Shown one piece after another: positions 7,641-16,624 of a DNA stretch of 64,000 bases. Every line of letters starts with the position of its first letter. The first letter of the stretch is position 1. The notes beneath the pieces were generated by a model. The model worked only from the letters and a program-made list of their open reading frames with translations. It was not told the origin of the DNA and did not search any database. The translations under genes were made by a program, and so were the position numbers. This stretch comes from Paenibacillus albicereus (GTDB taxonomy: Bacteria > Bacillota > Bacilli > Paenibacillales > Paenibacillaceae), in the NCBI RefSeq assembly GCF_012676905.1, contig NZ_CP051428.1, forward strand, positions 3,620,001 to 3,684,000. The letters run 5' to 3'.

Positions 7641-8972
7641 ATGCTGCAGGCGATTCGCGAGCGGTTCGCGAGCGCGACGGACATCAAGACCCATCGGGTT
7701 ACGAACAGCCGCTTCATCGTCGAGGTCGCCTATATCGCCACGCTCGTCGATGAAAGCAAGGTAAGCGAGATGGTTCTCGTGCCTTTCGCCAAGGAAGAGG
7801 TTCCCTTCGACGATCTGCTGCGCCGCAATCCCAATTTCCAGCTGCTCGACGATCCGGCCCGCTGGACCGATTCGCTGCTGCGCGGCTTCGTGCTCGTCAA
7901 GCTGAACTCCGTCATCTATAAAATGGACGCGGCACGCATCATCCGCAACTCCACCCCGGAGACGACGGTCGAGAGCACGATCGAAGGGCCGCAGATCGCG
8001 CTCAGCGAGGACCTGATGGATTCGATCAACATGATCCGCGGCCGCTATGCCAGTCCCGACCTGCTGGAGGAAGAGTTCACGGTCGGCGCGCTGTCCAAGA
8101 CGCGAGTCGTCATGATCTACGACCAGATCCGCGTCGATCCCGCCGTGCTGGAGATCGCGCGGCTGAAGCTGCGCAGCATCCAGACCGACGTGCTCAGCGC
8201 GTCCGGCCAGTTGGCCAAGTTCATGAACGACAACCGGAAGCGGCTGTTCCCGGTCGAGATGATTACCGAGCGCATCGACCGGCTGTCCGTCGGGCTCAGC
8301 AAGGGCAAGATCGTCGTCCTGATGCAGGGAAGCATGTTCGCCCTGCTGCTGCCGATCGTCTTTACCGACCTGATGAGCGCCACCGAGGATCACTACGAAT
8401 CGTTCTGGACGTCCCTCCTGCTGCTGTCGCTGCGCTTCATCGCGCTGCTCATGACAACGACGCTTCCGGCTCTCTACATCGCGGTCATCTCCTACAATCC
8501 GGAGCTGTTCCGGGTGCAGCTGGCCTTCTCGATCGCCGGCAGCCGCGCTTCCGTGCCTTATCCGTCCTTCATCGAGGTGTTCATCATGCTGTTCATGATC
8601 GAGATGCTCGTCGAAGCGAGCGTGCGGCTGCCCAAGTACATCGGCTCCACGGCGACGACCGTCGGCGGCCTCATCCTCGGCCAAGCCGCCCAGCAAGCCG
8701 GGCTGGTCAGCAGCATCATGATTATCGTCACCTCCGTGATGGCGATCTCGAACTTCGTCATACCGATCTATTCGCTGTCGCTGTCGGTGCGCTTCATCAA
8801 GTACCCGCTCATCGCCCTCGCCATCTTCTTCGGCCTTCCGGGCGTGGCGGGCGGCGTCTTTGCCGGACTGATCTACCTGTGCAGCCAGCGCAGCTTCGGC
8901 AAGCCCTATTTCCGTCTGCGGCTTCCGGTCGACTGGAGGCATGCGGACATCGGAGAGGTGAAAGCGAAGTGA
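7641..8972 (+). CDS. Spore germination receptor A subunit (GerA/GerBA family)
   Basis: Membrane subunit of a nutrient germinant receptor in the spore inner membrane. It has the soluble N-terminal region (about 1-220) with MIYDQIRVDPAVLEIARLKL and then the membrane part with about five segments between residues 225 and 425, including VVLMQGSMFALLLPIVFTD, ALLMTTTLPALYIAVISYN and IGSTATTVGGLILGQAA, the last a family signature. At 443 aa it is slightly shorter than B. subtilis GerAA (about 480), mostly at the N terminus. The ribosome site AAGGAGAGG lies upstream of ATG 7641. It is first in an A-B-C operon and overlaps gerAB by 4 bp. The germinant is not predictable. Confidence 0.93.
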   Translation: MLQAIRERFASATDIKTHRVTNSRFIVEVAYIATLVDESKVSEMVLVPFAKEEVPFDDLLRRNPNFQLLDDPARWTDSLLRGFVLVKLNSVIYKMDAARIIRNSTPETTVESTIEGPQIALSEDLMDSINMIRGRYASPDLLEEEFTVGALSKTRVVMIYDQIRVDPAVLEIARLKLRSIQTDVLSASGQLAKFMNDNRKRLFPVEMITERIDRLSVGLSKGKIVVLMQGSMFALLLPIVFTDLMSATEDHYESFWTSLLLLSLRFIALLMTTTLPALYIAVISYNPELFRVQLAFSIAGSRASVPYPSFIEVFIMLFMIEMLVEASVRLPKYIGSTATTVGGLILGQAAQQAGLVSSIMIIVTSVMAISNFVIPIYSLSLSVRFIKYPLIALAIFFGLPGVAGGVFAGLIYLCSQRSFGKPYFRLRLPVDWRHADIGEVKAK

Positions 8973-10096
8973 ACCGCTATTTCTACTACAGCTTCATCAT
9001 GGTGGCGATGCTCAATTTGATGCTGTTCGTCCCGTCGGTGCTGCTTCAAGAGCGCATGACGGGAGCCGTATCCTCGCTGCTCGTCGCGATCCTCCTCGGC
9101 ACGCTGACCGCCTATGCGGCCACGAGCGCGCTCGCCCGCTTTCCCGGACTCGGCGTGCCGGAGATCCTGCGCCTCTACCTGCCGGAGTGGATCGTGAAGC
9201 CGCTGCTCGCGCTGTTCGCCTGCGGCTTCTTCTTCGCGTCCAGCCTCGCTCTCGTCGGCTATACGCTGCTGCTGAACCGCGTGCTGACGCCTGATCTGCC
9301 CGCCTGGAACCTGCTGCTCGTGCTCGGCGTCATCTGCATCTACGGCTCGACCCGCTCCTCCATGACGCTGCTGTTCCTGATGGAGATGACGATGGTGCTG
9401 GCGCTCCCGGTCATCCTGTTCATCCTGTTCAAAGGCATCCGCAGCCCCGACGTCGCCTGGAACGCCATCTACACGGTCGCGCAGTACGTCACGGTCCGTC
9501 CGACGCTGACGAGCGTCGCCGCAGGCACGTTCATCTTCACCGGCTACATCAACCTGGCGATCTTCAACCGCCTCCATCCGCCGAACTTCCGGCTGAAGGG
9601 ACGCTGGCTCATTCCGATTCTCGGCAGCGGCATCCTGCTGACGACGTTTTTCCTTCCGATCGGCTACCACGGCACGATGGCCGTCGACCGCTACATGTAC
9701 GTCTGGACGCAGACCGCCGATTCGATGACGATGAGCTTCGGCTTTATCGAGCGCGTGCTGTTCCTGTTCCTGCTCGTCTATCTGGCGCTGACGCTGCTCT
9801 ATACGAGCATCGGCTGGCATCAGTCGATCGAGCTTCTGAGGAGCATGCGCAAAGACATCAAGATTGAGGTCGACCACACGAAGACGCCGAAGTCATCGTG
9901 GTGGATCAGCATCGCTTTTTTCGGCCTCAGCGTCGTCAGCATGTTCTATACGGACGAAAAGCTGACGATCGAAGTGGCCGAACTATGGCTCACGATACGC
10001 ATGTTCGTCGAGCAGGGGACTGCGCTGCTGCTGCTCGCGCTGAGCTTCAAGCGGCCGCGCGACGCCGTCCGGGAGGCCGCCCATGAATCGGCCTGA
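8969..10096 (+). CDS. Spore germination receptor B subunit (GerAB, APC-like transporter fold)
   Basis: A 375-aa integral membrane protein with about ten transmembrane segments, homologous to amino-acid/polyamine transporters and thought to bind the germinant. Hydrophobic helices begin at NRYFYYSFIMVAML and continue to LLLLALSFKRP. Family-type stretches include TRSSMTLLFLMEMTMVLALPVILF and LTSVAAGTFIFTGYINL. Translation starts at a GTG (8969) that overlaps the gerAA stop as GTGA, with GGAGAGGTG upstream; there is no closer ATG that keeps the first helix. It overlaps gerAC by 14 bp. Confidence 0.92.
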   Translation: MNRYFYYSFIMVAMLNLMLFVPSVLLQERMTGAVSSLLVAILLGTLTAYAATSALARFPGLGVPEILRLYLPEWIVKPLLALFACGFFFASSLALVGYTLLLNRVLTPDLPAWNLLLVLGVICIYGSTRSSMTLLFLMEMTMVLALPVILFILFKGIRSPDVAWNAIYTVAQYVTVRPTLTSVAAGTFIFTGYINLAIFNRLHPPNFRLKGRWLIPILGSGILLTTFFLPIGYHGTMAVDRYMYVWTQTADSMTMSFGFIERVLFLFLLVYLALTLLYTSIGWHQSIELLRSMRKDIKIEVDHTKTPKSSWWISIAFFGLSVVSMFYTDEKLTIEVAELWLTIRMFVEQGTALLLLALSFKRPRDAVREAAHESA

Positions 10097-11216
10097 CGCC
10101 AGGCGCCGTGCGCCGCTCGCCGCCTGGCGCCGGCTGGCCGCGCTGCTGCTCGCCTCCGCCCTGCTGCTGCAGGCGGGCGGCTGCGGCTTCATCGACATCG
10201 ACAAGCGATTCTTCGTCGTCGCGCTCGCCGTCGACAAGTCCGGCAACGACAAAAAGCCGTACCGCATCACGATCCGGCTGTCGATCCCGAACTCCAAGAC
10301 CGAGCCCGGCATGGAAAAGTCCCAGATCGAGACGATCGACGCCAAGGAAATATCCGAAGGGCTGCGCATCCTCAAATCCCGCGTCGACAAGGAGATCGAC
10401 CTCGGACACTGCAAAGTGCTGCTCCTCGGCAAGTCGGTGGCGCGAGAGGACATCACCGACGCGGTCGAATGGATGATGCGGCGGCGCGACATCCAGTCCT
10501 CGGCGTTCGTCGCCGTCGGCCAGCCGGACGGCCGCAGCATCCTGGAGAAGATGCCGCTTTCCGAGCGTTATTCCGGCAATACGCTGTTCCTCACGTTCGG
10601 AGGGGACGCGACCAAGTCCTCGTTCATCCGGCCGATCAAGCTGTTCGATCTGTTCCGCCGCATCAACGAGCGTGGCATGGACCCGTACCTGCCGGTCGTC
10701 CAGCTGACCGAAAACGGCTACGAGGTCGACCGGCTCGCCCTGCTGGACAAGTCCCGCATCCGGACCGTGCTCAATTCCGAAGAGACGCAGCTGTTCAACC
10801 AGCTCGACCAGCAGTTCATCAATTCCACGATCGAGACGACCTACGAAGGACGCACCGTCATGCTGGCCGTCATGGATCTGACCGTGCGCGAGAAGATCGT
10901 GCGGACCGGAGCCGGCCAAGGCCGGCTCGATATGAGCATCCATGCCGGCGGAACGCTCGAGGAAGGGCCGAACGACATCCTGCATCGCCATTCCGCCGTC
11001 GTGGAAACGGGCTTCGAGCGGGACCTGGCGAAAAGGACGGAAGCCCTGCTCCGAAAAATCCAGCGCAGCGGCGTCGATCCGCTGCAGTTCGGCCTTCGCT
11101 TCCGGGCGACCCACATGAGCAAGAAGGCGTTCGAGGAATGGCAGGAGATGTACCCGACGCTGAGCTTCCGCATCCGGACGGACGTGAACATCCAGGGAGC
11201 CGGACGGATTAAATAA
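10083..11216 (+). CDS. Spore germination receptor C subunit lipoprotein (Ger(x)C family)
   Basis: A 377-aa lipoprotein subunit of the germinant receptor. An Arg-rich start (DARRRAPLAAWRR) is followed by a hydrophobic core and the lipobox LQAGGC, so the mature protein begins at about Cys 34. The rest is the Ger(x)C pattern: VVALAVDKS near the N terminus, FVAVGQPDGRSILEKMP, FIRPIKLFDLFRRINERG, GYEVDRLALLDKSR and the C-terminal RKIQRSGVDPLQFGLRFR then MYPTLSFRIRTDVNIQGAGR. The start lies inside the end of gerAB (14-bp overlap), which implies coupled translation and fixed stoichiometry. Confidence 0.93.
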   Translation: MNRPDARRRAPLAAWRRLAALLLASALLLQAGGCGFIDIDKRFFVVALAVDKSGNDKKPYRITIRLSIPNSKTEPGMEKSQIETIDAKEISEGLRILKSRVDKEIDLGHCKVLLLGKSVAREDITDAVEWMMRRRDIQSSAFVAVGQPDGRSILEKMPLSERYSGNTLFLTFGGDATKSSFIRPIKLFDLFRRINERGMDPYLPVVQLTENGYEVDRLALLDKSRIRTVLNSEETQLFNQLDQQFINSTIETTYEGRTVMLAVMDLTVREKIVRTGAGQGRLDMSIHAGGTLEEGPNDILHRHSAVVETGFERDLAKRTEALLRKIQRSGVDPLQFGLRFRATHMSKKAFEEWQEMYPTLSFRIRTDVNIQGAGRIK

Positions 11217-11219
11217 TAC

Positions 11220-11249
11220 AAGCCTGTCCGCCTACAGGCGGACAGGCTT
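11220..11249 (-). terminator. Terminator overlapping the end of the IPP isomerase gene
   Basis: A perfect 13-bp inverted repeat (11220-11232 with 11237-11249) with a 4-nt loop. The fni stop codon lies in the loop and stem, and the minus strand continues TGTATTATTTAA. It also follows the convergent gerAC gene by 3 nt. Confidence 0.65.
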
Positions 11250-12302
11250 CAGCTTGTCTCCGTGCGCCAGCTCGCGCAGCGTGCCCGAGCCGGAGGCGAA
11301 CATCGCCGTCCGCAGCTCGAACTCGACCCGCTCCATGCGGGCGGCGATATTCCGCGCGGCATCGCTCCCGGACGCCGCGTCCGGGAGCAGCAGGCGGCCG
11401 AAGCCGGCCAGATCGGCGCCCAGCGCGATCGCCTTGGCCGCATCGACGCCGCTGCGCAGCCCGCCGGAGGCGATCAGCGTCGCCTGCGGCAGCCGCAGGC
11501 GGATCGCCGGCACGCATTCGGCCGTCGGGAAGCCCCAGTCGGCGAAGGCATCCGCGGCATCCGCATGCAGGCGGCTCCGGGCGCGATGCTTCTCGACCTG
11601 GCTCCACGACGTTCCGCCGGCCCCGGCGCAATCGATGAACGCCGCGCCGGCATCGGCCAGCCTTTCGGCCGTCGCGGCCGAGAGGCCCCAGCCGACTTCC
11701 TTGATGCCGACCGGAACGCCGCTCCTCCGGCATACTTGCTCGATCAGCCGGAGCAGCCCCCGGAAGTTCGTGTCCCCCTCCGGCTGGAACACCTCCTGCA
11801 GCGCGTTGAGATGCAGCACGAGCGCATCCGCCTCGGCCATCTCCACCAGCCGCCGGCACGCATCGGCGTCAAGCCCGTAGTTGAACTGGACCGCGCCGAC
11901 GTTGGCGATGATCGGCACGTCCGGAGCCTCGCGGCGGATCTGGAACGAGGCGGCAAGCTCCGGCTTCTCCCACGCCGCCCTCATCGACCCGAGGCCGATC
12001 GCCCAGCCCCGCGCCTGGGCCGCTTCCGCCAAGCCGCGGTTGATGCGGCCCGCTTCGTCCGTTCCTCCCGTCATCGAGCTGACGAGCAAGGGCGCTTTGA
12101 GCTTCCGGCCGAACCAGCTGGCGGACAGGTCCACCTCCTTCCAGTCCAGCTCCGGCAGCGCCTCGTGCTCGAAGCGGTAGCGGTCGAAGCCCGCCCCGCC
12201 GGAAGCCCGGCTCTCTACCTGCTCCTCCAGGCAGATCCGGATATGCTCGGCCTTGCGCGATTCCGTCTCTTCCGCGCCGGGCCGGCGGGACTGTTCCGTC
12301 AT
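11232..12302 (-). CDS. fni: Isopentenyl-diphosphate delta-isomerase, type 2 (FMN-dependent)
   Basis: Interconverts isopentenyl and dimethylallyl diphosphate with reduced FMN, feeding isoprenoid synthesis. Family blocks are SRKAEHIRICLEEQV at the N terminus, APLLVSSMTGGTDEA, WAIGLGSMRAAWE, ANVGAVQFNYGLDA, VLHLNALQEVFQPEGDTNF (the conserved acidic/His active-site stretch), VGIKEVGWGLS, DCAGAGGTSWSQVEKHR and IASGGLRSGVDAAKAIALGAD (FMN phosphate site). The 356 aa fits the family (about 350). The start at 12302 has purine-rich GGAAGGATGGGG upstream; a longer frame to 12371 is unlike the family. Monocistronic, convergent with gerAC and divergent from nagB. Confidence 0.94.
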   Translation of the reverse strand: MTEQSRRPGAEETESRKAEHIRICLEEQVESRASGGAGFDRYRFEHEALPELDWKEVDLSASWFGRKLKAPLLVSSMTGGTDEAGRINRGLAEAAQARGWAIGLGSMRAAWEKPELAASFQIRREAPDVPIIANVGAVQFNYGLDADACRRLVEMAEADALVLHLNALQEVFQPEGDTNFRGLLRLIEQVCRRSGVPVGIKEVGWGLSAATAERLADAGAAFIDCAGAGGTSWSQVEKHRARSRLHADAADAFADWGFPTAECVPAIRLRLPQATLIASGGLRSGVDAAKAIALGADLAGFGRLLLPDAASGSDAARNIAARMERVEFELRTAMFASGSGTLRELAHGDKLKPVRL

Positions 12303-12462
12303 GGCATTTCCCCATCCTTCCTTCTGCAGCCCGCGGCTTCGTGCCGGACCGGGCTTTCGTGTCCCCATCATACCTGTTCGGGCGGGGCAGGGGCAAATGC
12401 CGCAGCGTCCGGCAACAGGATGATTGCATCTATCATATTTATGTACATTTCGATCATTTTCA

Positions 12463-12491
12463 TTGTCATGGAGCTAGAAAGCGCGTAAACT
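12463..12491 (+). promoter_or_regulatory. Sigma-A-type promoter for nagBA
   Basis: TTGTCA (12463-12468), a 17-nt spacer and TAAACT (12486-12491) lie 42 nt before the nagB ATG. The surrounding 12420-12480 stretch is markedly AT-richer than its neighbours and could also hold a NagR-type operator, but no clear dyad is visible. Confidence 0.5.
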
Positions 12492-12532
12492 AAAGGTAAC
12501 GAAAAAGGAAGCCAATCGAGGAGGAAGCGGAT

Positions 12533-13300
12533 ATGGACATTCGAATCTTTGAGGACAATCAGGAGCTCGACCAAGCGGCCGCCCGACTGATCGCCGACCT
12601 GGCGAAAGCCAAGCCGGATGCCGTGCTGGGGCTCGCTACCGGCTCGACTCCGGTCGGAATCTACCGCAGCCTGATCGAGACGGCCGCGGCGGAGCGCGTC
12701 AGCTTCAAGCGGATCACGACGTACAATCTGGATGAATACGTGGGCTTGACGCCCGACAACGAGCAAAGCTACGCTTACTACATGAACCAGCATCTGTTCT
12801 CCAAAATCGACATTCCGCTGAACCAGACGTTCCTGCCGGACGGCATGGCGGACGATCTGGACGCGTTCTGCGCGAAGTACGACCGCATGCTCGAAAGCGC
12901 GCGCGTCGACCTGCAGCTGCTCGGCCTCGGCCATAACGGCCACATCGGCTTCAACGAGCCGGACCGCGAGCTCACCGCGGGCACCCATGTCGTCACGCTC
13001 GACGAAGCGACCCGCGAAGCGAATGCCCGCTTCTTCGCCTCGCTCGACGAGGTGCCGAAGCAAGCGGTCACGATGGGCGTCGGCTCCATCCTCAAGGCGG
13101 CGCGCATTCTGCTCGTCGTCCGCGGCGCCGACAAGGCGGAGGTCGTGAAGCGCGCGCTGTCCGGTCCGGTCACGACGGACTGCCCGGCCTCGCTGCTGCA
13201 GCTTCACGCTGACGTCACGGTACTGCTCGACAAGGAGGCAGCAAGCCTGCTGGCACCAGGAGGGAACCAAGGATGCAGCCCTTTCGCATCAGCAATGTAA
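12533..13300 (+). CDS. nagB: Glucosamine-6-phosphate deaminase
   Basis: Converts glucosamine 6-phosphate to fructose 6-phosphate and ammonia, the last step of N-acetylglucosamine use. Family motifs: LGLATGSTPVGIYRSLI (phosphate loop), TTYNLDEYVGL (catalytic Asp), HLFSKIDIPLNQTFLPDG, LLGLGHNGHIGFNEP (Asn/His catalytic region), TMGVGSILKAARILLVVRG and LSGPVTTDCPASLLQLH. At 255 aa it is a little longer than the 242-aa B. subtilis protein because the C terminus runs 28 bp into nagA. The site GAGGAGG lies upstream of ATG 12533. Confidence 0.95.
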   Translation: MDIRIFEDNQELDQAAARLIADLAKAKPDAVLGLATGSTPVGIYRSLIETAAAERVSFKRITTYNLDEYVGLTPDNEQSYAYYMNQHLFSKIDIPLNQTFLPDGMADDLDAFCAKYDRMLESARVDLQLLGLGHNGHIGFNEPDRELTAGTHVVTLDEATREANARFFASLDEVPKQAVTMGVGSILKAARILLVVRGADKAEVVKRALSGPVTTDCPASLLQLHADVTVLLDKEAASLLAPGGNQGCSPFASAM

Positions 13301-14445
13301 CGATCGCCGTCGACGGAGCCGCCGTACATGGCTCCGTCACGGTCCGGGACGGCCGGATCGTCTCGGTCGAGCCCGGCGCGGGCACTGCAGCCGCTTCCGG
13401 CGAGGCCGTGATCGACGGCCGCGGCGGCTGGCTGCTGCCCGGCTTCATCGATCTTCACGTGCATGGAGGCTACGGCGCCGATTTCATGGACGCCGGCCAC
13501 GAGGCCTATGACACGATCACCCGATTCCATTCCCGGCACGGCACGACGACGATGCTGGCGACGACGATGACCGAATCGCGCGAGCGCATCCGCGCGGCGC
13601 TGGATGCCGCCGACGAATACGTCAGCGCGCCGATGCCGTACGCCCGTCTGGCCGGCGTGCATCTCGAAGGGCCGTTCGTCAGCCCGGACTGGATGGGCGC
13701 GCAGAATCCCGCCTATCGCGTCGATCCGAAGCTGGACTGGCTGCAGGAGTGGCATGACGCCTACCCGTCGCTCATCAAGCAGATGACGCTTGCGCCGGAG
13801 CGCGAGGGCGCGCTCGAGATGATCGCCTGGCTGGCCGAGCGCGGCATCGTCGCCTCCGCCGGACATACGGACGCACGCTTCGCCGACATGCAGGCGGCGG
13901 CGGACGCCGGGCTGCGCGGCATGACGCATACGTTCAATGCCTGCCGCGGCCTGCATCACCGCGAGCCCGGAGCGGTCGGCGCGGCGCTGACCGACGACCG
14001 CATCCATGCCGAGCTCATCGCCGACGGCCATCACGTGCATGACGCGGCGATGCGGCTGCTCGCCCGCGCCAAGCCGCCGGGCAAGCTTACCCTCATCACC
14101 GACGCGATGTCGGCGGCCGGCCTCGAGGACGGAACGTATGAGCTCGGCGGCCTGCCCGTCACGATGAAGGACGGCGTCTGCCGGCTCGTCGAAGGCGGCA
14201 ACCTGGCCGGCAGCACGCTGACGATGGAGGCCGCGCTGAAGCGCTTCGTCGAGGCGACCGGCTGGACCGTGCCGCAGGCCAGCGTGCTCGCGAGCGCCAA
14301 CCCGGCCTACCTGCTCGGACTTTCCGAGCAGACCGGCAGCATCGCCGCCGGCAAGTGGGCCGATCTCGTGCTGCTGACCGAGCAGCTCGAGGTCGTCGGC
14401 ACCTGGGTGAGCGGACGGCGCGTCTATGAGGCGCAGCAGGTCTGA
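13273..14445 (+). CDS. nagA: N-acetylglucosamine-6-phosphate deacetylase
   Basis: Removes acetate from N-acetylglucosamine 6-phosphate to supply NagB. Amidohydrolase features: GFIDLHVHGGYGADFMD (metal His pair), GTTTMLATTMTES, HLEGPFVSPDWMGAQNP (metal Glu), ASAGHTDARFADM (His), MTHTFNACRGLHHREPG (His) and LITDAMSAAGL (catalytic Asp). Length 390 aa is typical. The start at 13273 is supported by AGGAGGGAA about 8 nt upstream, inside the nagB coding end. Order nagB-nagA is the reverse of the usual Bacillus nagA-nagB. Ends before a strong bidirectional terminator. Confidence 0.95.
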   Translation: MQPFRISNVTIAVDGAAVHGSVTVRDGRIVSVEPGAGTAAASGEAVIDGRGGWLLPGFIDLHVHGGYGADFMDAGHEAYDTITRFHSRHGTTTMLATTMTESRERIRAALDAADEYVSAPMPYARLAGVHLEGPFVSPDWMGAQNPAYRVDPKLDWLQEWHDAYPSLIKQMTLAPEREGALEMIAWLAERGIVASAGHTDARFADMQAAADAGLRGMTHTFNACRGLHHREPGAVGAALTDDRIHAELIADGHHVHDAAMRLLARAKPPGKLTLITDAMSAAGLEDGTYELGGLPVTMKDGVCRLVEGGNLAGSTLTMEAALKRFVEATGWTVPQASVLASANPAYLLGLSEQTGSIAAGKWADLVLLTEQLEVVGTWVSGRRVYEAQQV

Positions 14446-14516
14446 ACCTCGGGTTCCGCGCAAGACGCGCCAAGCGCCGTTTCCCGAGCTTGCTCGCCGC
14501 CGCGCCCGACTAATTC

Positions 14517-14560
14517 AAAAAAGCGTCCCGCCCGTTGAACAACGGGCGGGACGCTTTTTT
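14517..14560. terminator. Bidirectional terminator between nagA and the DeoR regulator gene
   Basis: A perfect stem (14517-14536 with 14541-14560) of about 16 bp plus flanking A/T pairs and a 4-nt loop. A-rich on the left and T-rich on the right, so it works in both directions for the convergent genes. Confidence 0.88.
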
Positions 14561-14718
14561 TGGGGGCATCGATGCGGAAGCATCGCTCCGATGCGGCGGC
14601 TGATGCCATCGGCTTGAACGAGGAGAAGCGGCGGAATCCGCCTAACGGGAGCCGGATTCCATTTACGAGGTTCGCGGTCCGGATATTCGGCTCGAAAGCG
14701 GTTTCCGTCGAGCGGCCC

Positions 14719-15522
14719 TCAGGCCTCCGCCTCCTCCTCTTCCTCGTCGCCGGCCAGATAGACCGTCACGCCGCAGCGGCGGGCATAGTCGGAGAGCGCC
14801 CCTTCGAGCGGCCGGTCGGTGATGACCGCGTCCAGATCCTTGAGCTGGGCGATCGAGAACAGCGACGTCCGACCGACCTTGCTCTGGTCGAACACCGCAT
14901 ACGTGATCTGCGAGCGGCTGATGAGCGCCTTGGCGATCTGCGCCTCCTGCTCGGAATAGGTCGTGATGCCGCCGTTCTCGGAGATGCCGTCGACGCCGAT
15001 GAACATCTTGCCGATGTTCAGATGGGACACCATGCCCTCGCCGAGCGGCCCGCACAGCTCGAAGCTGTTGTGCCGCATCATGCCGCCGGTGACGACGACC
15101 TGGATGTCGCTGCCCGCCAGCTCCATGGCGATGTTGACCGCATTGGTCACGACCGTGATGCCTCGGCGCATCTTGATGAGCTTGGCGATCAGATAGTTCG
15201 TCGTGCCGCCGGACAGGCCGACGACGTCGCCCTCCACGATATGGCGGGCCGCCTCCGCGGCGATATGCTCCTTCTCCAGCAGCGAGATGCCCTGGCGCTC
15301 GGCGAACGAGCTGTCGCGCACGGGATTCATCCCGTCGTACATCGCTCCGCCGATCGTCCGCACGAGCGGACCGGTCCGCTCCAGCAGCTCCAGGTCGCGC
15401 CGCGCCGTCGCCTCCGAGCAGCCGAACCGCTCGACGATGTCGGAGATCGTAATCCTTCCCTGCTGCTTGAGCACGGTCAGGATGCCTTCGCGCCTTCGTT
15501 CACCTTTGTTCATCTCCGTCAT
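14719..15522 (-). CDS. DeoR/GlpR-family transcriptional repressor
   Basis: Sugar-phosphate-responsive DNA-binding regulator. The N-terminal winged helix is GERRREGILTVLKQQGRITISD with recognition helix CSEATARRDLELLE; the C-terminal DeoRC sensor domain has VGLSGGTTNYLIAKLI, VVTNAVNIAMEL, VVVTGGMMRHNS, GKMFIGVDGISENGG and TYAVFDQSKVGRTS. The tail is a short run of Glu/Ala (GDEEEEEAEA). The start at 15522 has GGTGGAG 10 nt upstream. It lies 4 bp after the PfkB-type sugar kinase, so the natural guess is that it controls that operon. Confidence 0.9.
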   Translation of the reverse strand: MTEMNKGERRREGILTVLKQQGRITISDIVERFGCSEATARRDLELLERTGPLVRTIGGAMYDGMNPVRDSSFAERQGISLLEKEHIAAEAARHIVEGDVVGLSGGTTNYLIAKLIKMRRGITVVTNAVNIAMELAGSDIQVVVTGGMMRHNSFELCGPLGEGMVSHLNIGKMFIGVDGISENGGITTYSEQEAQIAKALISRSQITYAVFDQSKVGRTSLFSIAQLKDLDAVITDRPLEGALSDYARRCGVTVYLAGDEEEEEAEA

Positions 15523-15526
15523 CGCT

Positions 15527-16480
15527 TCAACGCTCCACCCATACGGTATTGTTCAGCCGCTGCTCGGCAGAGGCCCAGTCCGGCAGCGCTTCCCAGTCGC
15601 CGCGCCCCTGCACGGCCAGCGAGCCGCAGATGCTGCCCAGGCGCACCGCTTCCGCCGGCGCCATGCCTTTGAGGACTCCTGCGAGGAAGCCGGCGCAGAA
15701 GCCGTCCCCCGCGCCGACGGTGTCGACGACCTTTTCGGCCGGGTAGAACGGTATGAACGCGCTCCGTCCGCCCTCCAGCAGCAAGGTGCCGTCGCCCTTG
15801 CTCTTGATGACCGCGACCGAGCCGAGCGCATAGACGCGCTTCAGGATGGCCGCCTCGTCGTCCGTGTCGTACAGCAGCCTCAGCTCGTCCCAGCCCGGCA
15901 GGAAATAGTCCGCCAGCTCGGCCGCCGGCAGCAGCGCCCGCCGCGCCTCCTCGATGCTCCACAGCTTGAGGCGCAGATTCGGATCGAAGCTGACCTTGAC
16001 TCCGGCCTCGCGGGCGATCCGCATCGCCTCCAGCACCGTCTCGCGGGCGCTGTCCGACAGCGCCATCGTGATGCCGGTCACATGCAGCAGCTTGGCACCG
16101 CGGATGTAGTCCGCATCCAGCCGCTCCGGCGTCATCCGGCTCGCCGCCGAGCCCCGGCGGTGATAGTGGACCGCCAGACGCCCCGCCACTTCCTCGCGGA
16201 ACATGAGCCCCGTCGGCGCCTCCGCGCTCAGCTGCGCGCGCGACACGTCGACGCCTTCTCCTCGCAGCGCTTTCAAGATGCGGCGCCCGAGCGGATCGGC
16301 TCCGAGCGCTCCGCACCAGCCGGCCGAGCCGCCGAGACGGGCGATGCCGATGGCCAGATTGCTCTCCGCTCCGCCGAAGGCGGATTGCAGCGAGTCCGCA
16401 TGCTCCAGGGCGCGGTTCTCCTGCGGCATGAACAGAGCCATGCTTTCGCCGAAGGTGATGAGATCCGGTGAAACCGTCAT
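15527..16480 (-). CDS. PfkB-family sugar kinase (2-keto-3-deoxygluconate kinase-like)
   Basis: ATP-dependent ribokinase-fold kinase, most like KdgK, which phosphorylates 2-dehydro-3-deoxygluconate. The N-terminal ITFGESMALFMP and GGAESNLAIGIARLGG, the sugar lid GLMFRE, DPNLRLKLW and the C-terminal ATP/anion motif DTVGAGDGFCAGFLAG with its catalytic Asp are all present. Length 317 aa is normal. GGAGAGGGG lies upstream of ATG 16480. Directly upstream of a DeoR-family regulator (4-bp gap). No aldolase or transporter of the pathway is next to it, so substrate is a family-level inference; fructokinase activity is the alternative. Confidence 0.82.
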   Translation of the reverse strand: MTVSPDLITFGESMALFMPQENRALEHADSLQSAFGGAESNLAIGIARLGGSAGWCGALGADPLGRRILKALRGEGVDVSRAQLSAEAPTGLMFREEVAGRLAVHYHRRGSAASRMTPERLDADYIRGAKLLHVTGITMALSDSARETVLEAMRIAREAGVKVSFDPNLRLKLWSIEEARRALLPAAELADYFLPGWDELRLLYDTDDEAAILKRVYALGSVAVIKSKGDGTLLLEGGRSAFIPFYPAEKVVDTVGAGDGFCAGFLAGVLKGMAPAEAVRLGSICGSLAVQGRGDWEALPDWASAEQRLNNTVWVER

Positions 16481-16624
16481 GTGCTGCTTCCCCTCTCCTG
16501 ATGGATCGCATTAACGTAATAAAGCCCTTGCTTCGTCCTCCAGGCCGGAGGAAGCGTCCGCCGCGAAGCGGCTTGCGGCATCCTCGCGGCCTGGCGGCGA
16601 AGAAAGGCGTTGAATCGGCTGCTC

